Positions 52,502 to 61,195 are shown, numbered from the stretch's first letter. The stretch is 64,000 nucleotides of DNA from Chloroflexota bacterium (GCA_026708115.1 JAPOVL010000013.1:330752-394751), one strand, 5' to 3'. Notes: generated by a model from the sequence alone, not told the origin. A program made the numbers and translations.

Positions 52502-53050
52502 ATGAACCCGATACTGAGCCTGGCCCAGTATGCCGAGCCGCTCTTGAATTCGCCCTACATACTGCGCACGCGCCGCAATCATGGCTTGGAGCATGCCACG
52601 ATTCACATTTTGAGCCGCGCTAACTACAAGCTGTCGGGGCGCAGCAGCGATCACGGATTCATCATCTTCGGCAATGTGCCAACCGATCGCGTCGAAAGCG
52701 CCGTTAACGAAGCGCTGCAGCGCATGCAGTCGGGCGAGCACAACCTGGCTGTGCATCCCAATTGCGGTACCAATCTGGTGACGGCTGGATTCACGGCGAC
52801 GGTGGTAGCCTGGCTCGGTTTTGCCGGCGGCGGGTGGCGCCGCGGATGGGAACGCTTCCCGACGATGATGGTGATCATGATGGCGGTCTTGCTCTTTTCC
52901 AAACCACTGGGCATGAGCCTGCAACGACATATCACCACCGAAGGCAATCCGGGCGATCTGCACCTGCTCACTGTCAAGCGCGAGACATTGCGCGTGCCAT
53001 TCACCGGGCAACAGTTGACGATCCATCGCATATTGACGCAGCAGAGCTAA
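52502..53050 (+). CDS. DUF6391 family membrane protein
   Basis: 182 residues from the ATG with AAGGA at 8 bases; the long frame upstream is a shadow of the phosphatase gene. The family mark RRNHGLEHATIHIL is at 24-37, and GNVPTDRVESAVNEALQRM follows. Two spans are in the middle (LVTAGFTATVVAWLGFAGGG and TMMVIMMAVLLFSKPLGM). It is known from cyanobacteria and Chloroflexota; function unknown. holA starts 7 bp downstream, so the pair is co-transcribed. Confidence 0.85.
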   Translation: MNPILSLAQYAEPLLNSPYILRTRRNHGLEHATIHILSRANYKLSGRSSDHGFIIFGNVPTDRVESAVNEALQRMQSGEHNLAVHPNCGTNLVTAGFTATVVAWLGFAGGGWRRGWERFPTMMVIMMAVLLFSKPLGMSLQRHITTEGNPGDLHLLTVKRETLRVPFTGQQLTIHRILTQQS

Positions 53051-53057
53051 GCGGATA

Positions 53058-54056
53058 ATGAGCGCCACGCCGCGATTCTATATCTTTCATGGGGACGACA
53101 GCATCAGCCGCAACGGGGCGCTGGCGAGAATGCGCGCCGCCATGGGCGAGGATGTGGCACTCAACTGCAGTGAGTTCGACGGGCGCGAGATCCCCGTGCC
53201 CGAGGTCGTGGCAGCGGCGAAGTCCCTGCCGTTCCTGGCGGACAAGCGACTGGTCATCGCCCGCGGGCTGATCAGCCACATCACGCGCAAAGGTGCCGGG
53301 CAGGCGGGCAAGCAAGCGACCAAGCGCTTGATCGATGAGCTGGGAAATCTGCCCGAATTCGCGCGGCTGGTCCTGGTAGAAGACGAATTGCTCTCGGACA
53401 AGAACGCGGTGCTGAAAGCCGCCAGGGAATCGGGAACCGGCTACATCGGCGCCTTCAAAGCCCCGCAAGACTTGACCGCTTGGATTATGCGGCGCGCCCG
53501 GACGGAATACGGCGCTGAGATTAGTCCGGGGGCGGCGGCTGCCATCGCATCGGTTGTCAATGACGATCTGCTGCGCGCCGATAGCGAATTGCACAAGGCC
53601 GTTTGTTATGTTGATGGCCAGCGCGACATCAGTGAGGAGGATGTCGCCGCGCTGACGCCTTATGTGCCGGAAGCCAATGTCTTTGAGATGGTGGATGCCT
53701 TGGCAATCGGCGACGGCGAGCGAGCCCTGCGCTTAATCTATCAATCCCTGCATGATAATCCCAAAGATCCCGGTTTCAGCTTGTACGGCCTGATCGTGCG
53801 ACAATTCCGCTTGCTGGTCATGGCCAAGGATCACCTCGATTCGGGCGGATCGTCGCAGGCGCAGTCTATGGGGCGAGCGCTAGGAGCCCATCCATTTGTT
53901 GCAGGCAAATTGGCGACCCAATCGCGGGCCTTCACTTTAGAGCAATTGGAAAGGATACTGAAGCACTTGCAGCGCTTTGACCAAGATATGAAGACGGGCA
54001 GGATTGCGCCGCGGCTGGCCCTGGATCTGCTCGTTTCTAGCCTGGCGCGACAATAA
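53058..54056 (+). CDS. holA: DNA polymerase III, delta subunit (clamp loader)
   Basis: 332 residues. The N-terminal FYIFHGDDSISRNGALARM and LPFLADKRLVIARGL blocks are typical of HolA, as is the C-terminal FSLYGLIVRQFRLLVMAKDHL segment. HolA is the clamp-opening wrench of the clamp loader; its partner holB is at 6250 in this window. No ATP motif, as expected. Confidence 0.93.
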   Translation: MSATPRFYIFHGDDSISRNGALARMRAAMGEDVALNCSEFDGREIPVPEVVAAAKSLPFLADKRLVIARGLISHITRKGAGQAGKQATKRLIDELGNLPEFARLVLVEDELLSDKNAVLKAARESGTGYIGAFKAPQDLTAWIMRRARTEYGAEISPGAAAAIASVVNDDLLRADSELHKAVCYVDGQRDISEEDVAALTPYVPEANVFEMVDALAIGDGERALRLIYQSLHDNPKDPGFSLYGLIVRQFRLLVMAKDHLDSGGSSQAQSMGRALGAHPFVAGKLATQSRAFTLEQLERILKHLQRFDQDMKTGRIAPRLALDLLVSSLARQ

Positions 54057-54103
54057 GCGCAGGATCACGTAAATGAAAAAGGACGAACTGAAAAGCGAGC
54101 AAT

Positions 54104-54176
54104 GTAGGGGCGACCAATCTGGTCGCCCGATGCCACAGTGACTTGCGCTTTCGGGCGACATGCTATGTCGCCCCCG
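54104..54176 (+). repeat. GTAGGGGCGACC hairpin repeat, copy 2, plus a second hairpin
   Basis: GGGCGACC-AATCT-GGTCGCCC is followed 21 bp later by CGGGCGACAT-GCT-ATGTCGCCCCCG. Two hairpins of the same family stand in tandem between holA and the Mrr-like gene. Confidence 0.7.
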
Positions 54177-54270
54177 CAGTTCGTTGCTTTTGAAGAATTT
54201 GCATTATTTTATCGGACTGACTGAATTAGCGCAGCGTGCTGTTACAGAAAATAAAGAGGATAGGGACGAC

Positions 54271-54813
54271 ATGACGGACAGTGCAACGAATGAGATTGCA
54301 GCAATCAGCCTCGCGCAGGTTGATGTCAATGACCTGGTGGCCGATCTAACAGGCTGGCGCGAAACCCTGGCGGATATGCTGGAGCAGATGCCGAGGGAAG
54401 CCTTCGAGCGCTTGTTCTTGCGGCTGCTGGGCGAAGACGGCATGGGAGAAATCGAATTGACCGGCGCCAACGATGTGATTGAAGGCATGGGTACAGTCGG
54501 CGGAGGCGGTTTCTTTTCCTTCCGCGTCTCTTTCAAGTGCATACGTGGCGGCGGGCGCATCAGTTCAGGCGAGATTGACGATTTCCGCCGCGAGGTCATG
54601 GTGGGTCGAGCCGATCGCGGCTTGCTGATCACGACGGGCAAGTTCACGCAGGAGGCGGAGCTAAAAGCGGCCAGCGACCGCGCCCCGGAAATCAGGCTGA
54701 TCGACGGCGACGAATTCATCGACAAGTTGAAGGAGTTGAATCTAGGCCTGGTGACGGAGCAGGTTGTCGTCGAGCGCGTTGTGATTGACGAGACCTGGTT
54801 TGCGAGTGTCTAG
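54271..54813 (+). CDS. Mrr-like restriction endonuclease domain, probably degenerate
   Basis: 180 residues. The C-terminal half follows the Mrr catalytic domain: LFLRLLGEDGMGEIELTG, then IDDFRREVMVGRADRGLLIT, TTGKFTQEAELKAASDRAP and IRLIDGDEFIDKLKELNLG. In active Mrr proteins the core strand ends in QCKRY; here it reads FKCIRG, with the glutamine and lysine both changed. The preceding acidic position is also atypical (NDVIEG). The fold is kept and the reading frame is intact, but cleavage is doubtful. The winged-helix N-terminal domain is absent from this gene and present in the next. Confidence 0.75.
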   Translation: MTDSATNEIAAISLAQVDVNDLVADLTGWRETLADMLEQMPREAFERLFLRLLGEDGMGEIELTGANDVIEGMGTVGGGGFFSFRVSFKCIRGGGRISSGEIDDFRREVMVGRADRGLLITTGKFTQEAELKAASDRAPEIRLIDGDEFIDKLKELNLGLVTEQVVVERVVIDETWFASV

Positions 54814-54939
54814 CGAATCCGACGCCGAACTCATTGCATGTATGAAAACAAAACTGAAGTTACAGTTGCGTATAAGCGCCCCAGACAACATTGGAGGAAA
54901 CAGTTGTAAGCTTTGAATGAAACTTGAAAGGAATAGGCG

Positions 54940-55242
54940 ATGGCTCAACTCCCAAAATCAAGAGAGTTTTACAACCCAACCCTGCAGGCATTGCATAAAT
55001 TGGGTCGGGATCACCGCGAGCAAGTATACAAAGAAGTTGCGCGTATTATGAGGCTATCAGAAGAACAACTTGCGATTCCGGGCCGTAGAAATGGAGGTGG
55101 GATAGAAAAATTTAAGGCCGGCCATCGTACCGCATGGGCATTGAATCGCTTAAGGGAATTAGGTTTGGCCACGAGTGATAAGCGGGGAGTATGGTGGCTT
55201 ACTGACGAAGGCAAGAAAACACAACGTATTGGCCCATACTGA
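54940..55242 (+). CDS. Mrr N-terminal winged-helix domain, stand-alone
   Basis: 100 residues: FYNPTLQALHKLGRDHREQV, a helix with LSEEQLAIPG, and TAWALNRLRELGLATSDKRG. WWLTDEGKK is the Mrr_N pattern of a DNA-binding winged helix. An AAGGA site precedes the ATG. Full Mrr proteins continue into the nuclease domain; this one stops at 55242, and a piece of an Mrr C-terminus follows out of context at 55300-55461. It may still be expressed as a small DNA-binding protein. Confidence 0.7.
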   Translation: MAQLPKSREFYNPTLQALHKLGRDHREQVYKEVARIMRLSEEQLAIPGRRNGGGIEKFKAGHRTAWALNRLRELGLATSDKRGVWWLTDEGKKTQRIGPY

Positions 55243-55299
55243 GGTACAACTTGCAAGAGTGTATCTTCTATGTCTAAGGCCCCGTTGAGCAGGTCCTAA

Positions 55300-55461
55300 G
55301 CAGAACGTGAAGCTGAACGCACCAGCAAGCCGTCAATCGAATTAATTGACGGCGAAAAGCTTGCTACGATACTTAAAGACCTCGAACTTGATGTACAAAG
55401 CGAAATTGTTCATGTCGTCGAACGTATCACAGTTGACCCCGACTTCTTCGCAAACATCTAG
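55300..55461 (+). pseudogene. C-terminal remnant of an mrr gene
   Basis: The frame has no start codon and a TAA directly before it. It reads EREAERTSKPSIELIDGEKL, then ATILKDLELDVQSEIV, and ends VDPDFFANI before TAG. This is the end of an Mrr catalytic domain, paralogous to residues 130-180 of the gene at 54271. With the 54940 gene it makes the two ends of one mrr whose nuclease core was deleted. Confidence 0.75.
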
Positions 55462-55464
55462 CCC

Positions 55465-56007
55465 CTACTTCAACTTCCACGACAAGCCAGCCACCAGCAA
55501 AATCACCTCATCCGCCCGCTCTGCCACCCGCTGATTGGCCCGCCCCAGCATATCCCGAAACAGCACGCCCAGCCGGCTCGGCGGAACCACCCCCATGCCC
55601 ACCTCGTTGCTCACTACCATCCAGGTCGCCTCCGAGCGCTCATACACGGCAAGCAAGGCCTCAACTTCGCTCAAGATCGCTTCGTTGGCGTCGATCTGAC
55701 TTGTCGATTCCGGCAAGTCCAGCAGCAGATTGCTCGTCATCAAGGTGATGCAATCGAGCAACAAAACGTCGTGCGGAATCGCGCAATCTCTTATGCGCTG
55801 GGGAACTTGGCGCGGCGCTTCCAGGCTCTGCCAATGCCCCGGACGTCTCGCCCGGTGTTCGGCGATGCGCGCCGCCATGTCCGCGTCTCCGGCTTGGGCG
55901 GTGGCGACAAATAGGACGCGTGCACCGTGCGTCCGCGCCCAAGCCTCGGCGTAGCGGCTCTTGCCGCTGCGCGCGCCGCCCAGCAGAAAGATTAGCCGCT
56001 TAGGCAT
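55465..56007 (-). CDS. cobU: Adenosylcobinamide kinase/guanylyltransferase
   Basis: 180 residues. The P-loop GGARSGKSRYAE is at 10-21. The GTP/cobinamide motif VSNEVGMGVVP and LGRANQRVAERADEV at the end are diagnostic of CobU. It phosphorylates adenosylcobinamide and transfers GMP to it, the step before CobS. Its start overlaps the cobS stop by 8 bp on the same strand, so they form a two-gene nucleotide-loop or salvage operon. Confidence 0.95.
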   Translation of the reverse strand: MPKRLIFLLGGARSGKSRYAEAWARTHGARVLFVATAQAGDADMAARIAEHRARRPGHWQSLEAPRQVPQRIRDCAIPHDVLLLDCITLMTSNLLLDLPESTSQIDANEAILSEVEALLAVYERSEATWMVVSNEVGMGVVPPSRLGVLFRDMLGRANQRVAERADEVILLVAGLSWKLK

Positions 56008-56707
56008 GGATGATTCCCATCCCCAAGAGGCAAGCCAGTTCGCTCACTTCGCAGATCGCGCCATAGACATCGCCGGTGATGCCGCCGCCCAGCCGCCTAC
56101 TCGCCCAGCGTCCGACAGCCGCCGTAATCAGTGCTGTCAGCAGCCACAGAACATAGGCTTCGTAGTGGATTACGACAAAGCCGACGATAGCCGAGCTGAT
56201 CAGCAATTGTCTCGCTCCCAGACCCTGGCGGAAGACGGCGCCCATGCCCTTTTCGCGGGCGTAGGGGAAGTGATGAGCGGCCAGGACCATCGCCCAGCGC
56301 CCGAAAAGCGGTGGCAAAATCAGTAAAGCGGGATCAATGGCGCCTATCGCCAGCCATTTACTCAGCAGCAGCAAGACCAAGCCAAGGACCGCCCAACTTC
56401 CCAAACCTGGATCTCGCATGATCACGAGGCGCCGTTGCGCTTCGCCGTGGCCCAGCAAGCCATCGCAACTGTCGGCGAAGCCATCCAGGTGCAAGCCGCC
56501 GCTCAGGACAACCCAGCAGATCAGGATCAGGACGGCGGTCAAGTCGCGATCGAAAGGCGAAATCGCTGCAACGGTGAGCAGACATGCGCCTATGAACAGA
56601 CCGACCAAGGGAAACCAGGCGAAAGTTCTGCCCGCATCCTGGCTCGCCGGCATGCCCATTGGCAATGTGGTAAGAAAGGAAAACGCGCCCCGTATTTCGT
56701 CAATCAT
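56000..56707 (-). CDS. cobS: Adenosylcobinamide-GDP ribazoletransferase (cobalamin synthase)
   Basis: 235 residues, polytopic. FSFLTTLPMG at the N-terminus and GGLHLDGFADSCDGLLG near residue 70 are the CobS signatures, with MRDPGLGSWAVLGL after it. It joins alpha-ribazole to adenosylcobinamide-GDP at the membrane. No other B12 genes are in the window, which fits salvage or a split pathway. Confidence 0.95.
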   Translation of the reverse strand: MIDEIRGAFSFLTTLPMGMPASQDAGRTFAWFPLVGLFIGACLLTVAAISPFDRDLTAVLILICWVVLSGGLHLDGFADSCDGLLGHGEAQRRLVIMRDPGLGSWAVLGLVLLLLSKWLAIGAIDPALLILPPLFGRWAMVLAAHHFPYAREKGMGAVFRQGLGARQLLISSAIVGFVVIHYEAYVLWLLTALITAAVGRWASRRLGGGITGDVYGAICEVSELACLLGMGIIHA

Positions 56708-56736
56708 CGCGCTCTTTTCGATTCTGCCATAGTGCG

Positions 56737-57050
56737 AGTAAAACGAAATAAGTCATGCGATTTTCGCAAACTAACCCCCCATCCCCGACCGCCGGTGTCT
56801 ACGCGGCGCGGCCCCTTCCCCTGTGGCGATAATTGTAGGGGCGACCTATCAGGTCGCCCGAAAATCACCGAAACAATTTCAAGTTTTGCGGCGATATCAC
56901 GCCTGATGAAAACATGTCCGCTCCTCAGCCCACAAGGAGAGAAGCGCTGTCTAGGTCGCGCAATCATTGCGTTTAAGCCCCCTCCCCCTTTATGCGACCC
57001 CGGGCTGGGGGCAAAGCGTGAAATTTTCTCATTACTTACTTGGGACCACT
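56737..57050 (+). repeat. Composite dispersed repeat, copy B, with nested hairpin
   Basis: Block 1 GTAAAACGAAATAAGTCATG-CGCAAACTAACCCCCC and block 2 CCCACAAGGAG-CTAGGTCGCGCAATCATTGCG are present, followed by GGGGGCAAAGCGTG as in copy C. Between the blocks lie a GTAGGGGCGACC hairpin (56835-56860) and about 70 bp of other sequence. The region 56708-57181 has no supported gene. Confidence 0.75.
56835..56860 (+). repeat. GTAGGGGCGACC hairpin repeat, copy 3
   Basis: GGGCGACC-TATCA-GGTCGCCC, with the same flanks as copy 1. It is inserted inside the composite repeat. Confidence 0.7.
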
Positions 57051-57181
57051 AGGGCAATCAGTTTATAGCAAGACCCTTAGCAGGCATAGACATTTTCGGA
57101 TGGTCAAAGCGAGCGAATCGGGTAGTCTATTCGAGAAGCTGATACACTTACGGTCAGCCAATCTACCGGAAGGATGTTATT

Positions 57182-57733
57182 ATGCCTGTGCTTATCTCAT
57201 TCCTGCGCGGCATCAATGTCGGCGGGCACAAGAAAATCAAGATGGCTGATTTGCGTGGGCTTTACACGTCGCTGGGATTGCGCGATGCGCGTACGATCCT
57301 GCAAAGCGGCAACGCGGTTTTCCAAACGGAGGAGACTGATCTTGCCCTGGTACAAGCCAAGATTGAAGAGGGCATTCGCGATCAGTTTGGCTTTGATGTG
57401 AGTGTGATGTTGCGGGGGACGGCGGATTTCAGATCGATCTTTGATCGCCATCCTTTCACTGTGGAGCAGGGCAGCGAGACGAAAAAAATGGTGGTCGTCT
57501 TCCTCACCAGTTGCCCGAGCCTTGCTGACGTCGATAAGTTGCGCGCGAGCAACCCGGGGCGGGAATTCATTCATGCCGATGGCAGCGAGCTATTTGTCTT
57601 TTACACCGACGGTCAAGCCAGATCTAAACTGGATAACAACCGCATCGAAAGGGCCCTCGGTCTGGGTTCTACCGCCCGCAACTGGAATACCTGCCAAAGG
57701 CTGCTGAAGCTCTTGGACGAATACGAGCCTTAG
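57182..57733 (+). CDS. DUF1697 family protein
   Basis: 183 residues. LISFLRGINVGGHKKIKMADL at the N-terminus and STARNWNTCQRLLKLL at the C-terminus are the family marks. The family is widespread and its function is unknown. A GGAAGGA site precedes the ATG. It converges with the aldolase gene, sharing 4 bp. Confidence 0.9.
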   Translation: MPVLISFLRGINVGGHKKIKMADLRGLYTSLGLRDARTILQSGNAVFQTEETDLALVQAKIEEGIRDQFGFDVSVMLRGTADFRSIFDRHPFTVEQGSETKKMVVVFLTSCPSLADVDKLRASNPGREFIHADGSELFVFYTDGQARSKLDNNRIERALGLGSTARNWNTCQRLLKLLDEYEP

Positions 57734-58353
57734 CGGATTTGCCGGGCGTAGCGCTGGGCATTCTCCCGCAGGCGCTTCCAGTCTCGGCCGCTTACAGCGT
57801 CGTTATTGATCAGTGAAGAACCGACCCCCACGGCGAAAGCGCCCAGATCGAGAAACTCGCGTATATTGTCGGCATTGACGCCCCCGGTTGGCATCAGGCG
57901 CAAGTGGGGCAAGGGCGCCTTGACATCCTTGATATAGCGCACCCCCAAGTGATTGGCTGGAAATACCTTGACCACACTCGCGCCCCATTCCCAGGATTGC
58001 TGGATTTCAGTCGGGGTGAAGGCGCCGGGCATGGCCGGGAGGCCGCGCTCCGCGCAAGCCGCGATGACCTCGCGCTTGCTGACGGGTGATACCACAAATT
58101 GCGCGCCGGCATCGGCGACCGCGCGTACCTGCTCCGACGTAGTTACGGAACCGGCGCCGATAGCGACCCTTTCGTCGACTGACTTGCGCATGGCGGCTAT
58201 AGTCGCGACCGCGTCCGGATTGGTCAAGGTAAATTCGATGGCGCGTATGCCGCCTTCGACCAGCGCTTCAGTGATATGCTGCGCTGTCGAAAGATCGTCC
58301 AGGCGGACGATGGCGACAATCTTGTGCTTTTCCATTGTTTCGAGAACATTCAT
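57730..58353 (-). CDS. eda: KDPG/KHG aldolase
   Basis: 207 residues from the ATG with GGGAG at 8 bases; the frame runs 11 codons further. A TIM-barrel class I aldolase. The Schiff-base Lys129 is in ASVVKVFPANHLG and the acid-base Glu40 in IEFTLTNPD. PTGGV is the phosphate-side loop. In E. coli an Arg follows in EVTLRT; here it is Thr, a variation seen in some family members that may alter substrate choice. It splits 2-keto-3-deoxy-6-phosphogluconate or 4-hydroxy-2-oxoglutarate to pyruvate. No other Entner-Doudoroff gene is adjacent. Confidence 0.9.
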   Translation of the reverse strand: MNVLETMEKHKIVAIVRLDDLSTAQHITEALVEGGIRAIEFTLTNPDAVATIAAMRKSVDERVAIGAGSVTTSEQVRAVADAGAQFVVSPVSKREVIAACAERGLPAMPGAFTPTEIQQSWEWGASVVKVFPANHLGVRYIKDVKAPLPHLRLMPTGGVNADNIREFLDLGAFAVGVGSSLINNDAVSGRDWKRLRENAQRYARQIR

Positions 58354-58451
58354 CGGCTGGCTCCCTTCGTCGGCAAGACCGGTCAATTATAGCGCGGCTG
58401 TGCACCCCGCTCGATAATGATCTTGGTCGCATTGGCGGCGGCCTAAGCCGC

Positions 58452-59930
58452 TCAATCGTCAGAGAAAAAGAAGTCCGGATCGAAACCTTGCGGCAAATTG
58501 GCCAGGCCGCGTTCCCGGCCCGACGACAACATTGGCGCCTTTGTAGGGGGCTCGGAATCGCCGCTATCCTGTATGGCATCGTTAGCATCCCCCCGGTTGA
58601 CGTCGAACGGCCTCGTGCCGGCGTAATTGTCAGCCCGAAATGAATGAAGCCAATCCGCTGTCACGATAGCAATGGCTCCCAAACCCAAAAACAATGCGCC
58701 AGCGTTAAAGACGAAGCCGACCACGGGCAAGGAAGTAAGTATCGCTAGCGCGATGACCCCCGTGGCCAGCGAAAGGACCCGCATGCGGTTTGGCGACTCT
58801 TGACCGAAAACATAGCGTAGAATCAGGCGGCCAGCGCCCAGGGCGATGACGGCCCGCGCCACAAAAATCGCTGTGAAATAGAATACGCCGATGACCCCGA
58901 CATCGATCAGCGCCAGTAAGCTCGCGGCCACGATCAAGACGCCCTCAAGTTGTAAAAGCGCCAGGATCAGTATGATGATTGCCGTCAGCAGCAGCAGCAT
59001 CAAGGCAATCGGAAAAGACAGGATGAACAAGAGCATCCCGATGACAAGGCTCGAGAAGGGGCGCCAGCGCACAGCAGTCAAAGGTGACTGGAAGGGCTTG
59101 GAGGCTAGCGCCAGACCCAGCAATCCAACAGTGAACAGAACTGCGATTTCCCGCAAAAAGCGATCCGGGAAGTGGTTCAAGGCGCCTTCGTCCGGCACGG
59201 TCTGGATAATCGCCGGCCTCGTCGAATGGTATTGAACTTCGCCTTTGACATTCCCCAGAAGCTTCCCTTCCACCGGACCGGAATAGCTCAGGTCCCCGTC
59301 AATTCTCCCGTCACGCTCAATGGTCAAGCCGGGTACGGCCGCCTTCAGTTCAATGTCCAGCGGCAAGAGCAAGGTCTCCAAGTCCGAGGCGTCGGATTCG
59401 GGGTTGCCGACACTTGCGTAGACGTTGCCTTTGATCGTATTGTTGAGCGCGAAGGCGGATCCCCAGTAGCTCACTTCGCCGTCAATCCTGCCATTGACGA
59501 GAAATTGATAACCGATGCCGATGACTTGATGCGGAATATGAACGCCCGCAGCCACCTGAGACGATAAGGTGGCGAAGATGAGTTGACCCCTGATTGGCTG
59601 CGCCCGCGTTCCCAACACATTCATGGTCAAGCCGACGTAGTGCAGGTCGCGCTGGATCGTGCCGGTCACATCCAGCTCCAAGCCCGCCAGGTAAACATTT
59701 TGGCTGATCTCGCCCGAGATGCTGGCGCGTAGTGCGATGCCGATGAGATTGCCTTCGACGCGCCCCTCTATGTGTAGATTCTGGCAAAAGCTGAAGAGCG
59801 ACCCTTCGACAACCTGGCCGACGGCGATCCTGCAATTCTCGCCTTGTATCATTTCTCGGGCCTGGACGACGCCGGTTGTCAGCAGGCATAGGAGCGTGGC
59901 TGCCATGAACAAGCGGAATGACTTGCGCAT
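58452..59930 (-). CDS. Exported bactofilin-like beta-repeat protein with C-terminal membrane domain
   Basis: 492 residues. A signal peptide (MRKSFRLFMAATLLCLLTTG, cleavage after VQA) is followed by about 230 residues of short beta repeats such as VEGSLFSFCQNLHIEGRVEGNLIG and DGRIDGDLSYSGPVEGKLLG. These resemble the right-handed beta helix of bactofilins, here predicted outside the membrane. Six or so spans follow (about 260-440), then a disordered acidic tail. A secreted bactofilin-like part joined to a membrane domain is found in several Chloroflexota and Firmicutes; function unknown. Confidence 0.75.
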   Translation of the reverse strand: MRKSFRLFMAATLLCLLTTGVVQAREMIQGENCRIAVGQVVEGSLFSFCQNLHIEGRVEGNLIGIALRASISGEISQNVYLAGLELDVTGTIQRDLHYVGLTMNVLGTRAQPIRGQLIFATLSSQVAAGVHIPHQVIGIGYQFLVNGRIDGEVSYWGSAFALNNTIKGNVYASVGNPESDASDLETLLLPLDIELKAAVPGLTIERDGRIDGDLSYSGPVEGKLLGNVKGEVQYHSTRPAIIQTVPDEGALNHFPDRFLREIAVLFTVGLLGLALASKPFQSPLTAVRWRPFSSLVIGMLLFILSFPIALMLLLLTAIIILILALLQLEGVLIVAASLLALIDVGVIGVFYFTAIFVARAVIALGAGRLILRYVFGQESPNRMRVLSLATGVIALAILTSLPVVGFVFNAGALFLGLGAIAIVTADWLHSFRADNYAGTRPFDVNRGDANDAIQDSGDSEPPTKAPMLSSGRERGLANLPQGFDPDFFFSDD

Positions 59931-59965
59931 GGTTCTCCGTTTCGATAGGGTAGACCTTATGTCTC

Positions 59966-59971
59966 ATTATA
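59966..59971 (-). promoter_or_regulatory. -10 box of the bactofilin-like gene
   Basis: TATAAT is read on the minus strand, 35 bases before the ATG. No good -35 is seen. Confidence 0.4.
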
Positions 59972-60060
59972 GCGTAGTCGCGCGATTTATTTCGGCTCGC
60001 TTGCCTCGCCAAATGGCTGATTCAGGAGCAAAACGACTCAGGGCGCGGGACTCGGAAATT

Positions 60061-61065
60061 ATGCCTTTCAGATTGACAGCATCGCGACAGTTAATACGGA
60101 TTTCCTCGCTTTGTCTTGCCGCAATCGTCGCGCCCCTCATTGTATTGGCTTATCTGTTTACACCTCCCGTTGCGGAGGTCAAATTACCTCGGACTGACCT
60201 GCGGCTGGGGGTCTGGATTGGCGTGACCTGGTCGATGGACGAACATGCGCCAGACGACATACGGGACCTGGCAAATGAACTGCTCGCGAGAAACGTTAAA
60301 GATGTCTATGTTTATGTCAGCTATTTGACCGCTGATGACAGTTTCAACTTGACCTATGGACAAGCCAAGGCCTTTGTCAAAGAGATAAAGCGACAAGCGC
60401 CGGGCTTGCGTCTGCTGGCTTGGATTGGCGTTCCGGTCTCGATTAAGCGCGCCGACGGCACGACCAACGCGGACAGATTGGCATCGGCGCGAATCCGCGA
60501 AGGGATCGCCCTGTTCTCGCGCTTTGCTGTTGAGGAGCTCGGTTTCGATGGGGTTCACTTGAACGCTGAAATGATCGCCGACGGCGATCCCGCCTATCTG
60601 CAAACCCTGGAACAGATCCGCGGTGAACTGCCGCCAGAGGCCTTCCTTTCTGTGACGGCTCATCCCCTGCGTTTGGTGAAACCCGTGACTGCCCTGCCTT
60701 ATCCGGTCCTTGCCCATCATTGGGCGCAAGACTATCTGAAACAGGTCGCGCAAATGTCGGATCAGATCGTGCTTATGGCTTATGACTCTGGTTTGCCTTT
60801 CCCCCGAGACTACCTTAATTGGGTGGCCTATCAGACCGCGGCAAGCCAAGAAGCGCTTCAAGACGTCGACGCCGAACTGCTCGTCGGTCTTCCGACTTCG
60901 GAAGAATGGACGCCATCACATCAAACAGGGGCAGAAACGATTCGCATCGCCTTGAATGGTTTGCGCGCCGGTATTTCGGACCGTCTTGATGGCATCGGGA
61001 TCTATCCCTTTTGGGAGACGGATGCCAAGGAGTGGCAATTGATTGATACTAGCCTGGGAAGATGA
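60061..61065 (+). CDS. Membrane-anchored TIM-barrel glycoside hydrolase-like protein
   Basis: 334 residues from the ATG after GGGACTCGGAAA; the long frame upstream runs antisense through the preceding gene and is not used. One N-terminal membrane helix (about 11-35) precedes the barrel. It contains KDVYVYVSYL, LGFDGVHLNAE (in the position of the DxxDxE loop of GH18) and DQIVLMAYDSGLPF, the late barrel strand. The catalytic pattern of true chitinases is incomplete. It probably cleaves or binds a polysaccharide outside the membrane. Confidence 0.72.
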   Translation: MPFRLTASRQLIRISSLCLAAIVAPLIVLAYLFTPPVAEVKLPRTDLRLGVWIGVTWSMDEHAPDDIRDLANELLARNVKDVYVYVSYLTADDSFNLTYGQAKAFVKEIKRQAPGLRLLAWIGVPVSIKRADGTTNADRLASARIREGIALFSRFAVEELGFDGVHLNAEMIADGDPAYLQTLEQIRGELPPEAFLSVTAHPLRLVKPVTALPYPVLAHHWAQDYLKQVAQMSDQIVLMAYDSGLPFPRDYLNWVAYQTAASQEALQDVDAELLVGLPTSEEWTPSHQTGAETIRIALNGLRAGISDRLDGIGIYPFWETDAKEWQLIDTSLGR

Positions 61066-61094
61066 AATAAATCGCCCTCAATTAGCCTGCGCTT

Positions 61095-61193
61095 CGCCCC
61101 TCTTTTTTGATATACCGCGTCGCTCATGCGACGAGAACGCTTGTTATCTTGTGTGAGCGCGGCAGATCTTCTCGCTGCCGCCGAGCGGCTGTG
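61095..61193 (+). repeat. Dispersed two-hairpin repeat near the beta-propeller gene
   Basis: First hairpin CGTCGC-TCAT-GCGACG (61118-61133), linker TGTGTGAGCGCGGCAG, end hairpin GCCGC-CGA-GCGGC (61177-61189). It lies between convergent genes, ending just before the stop codon of the minus-strand gene. Confidence 0.85.
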
Positions 61194-61195
61194 GG

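Noticed and set aside
59719..60060. N-terminal extension of the TIM-barrel gene
   Set aside because: It runs through the antisense of the bactofilin-like gene, and a ribosome-binding site fits the ATG at 60061.
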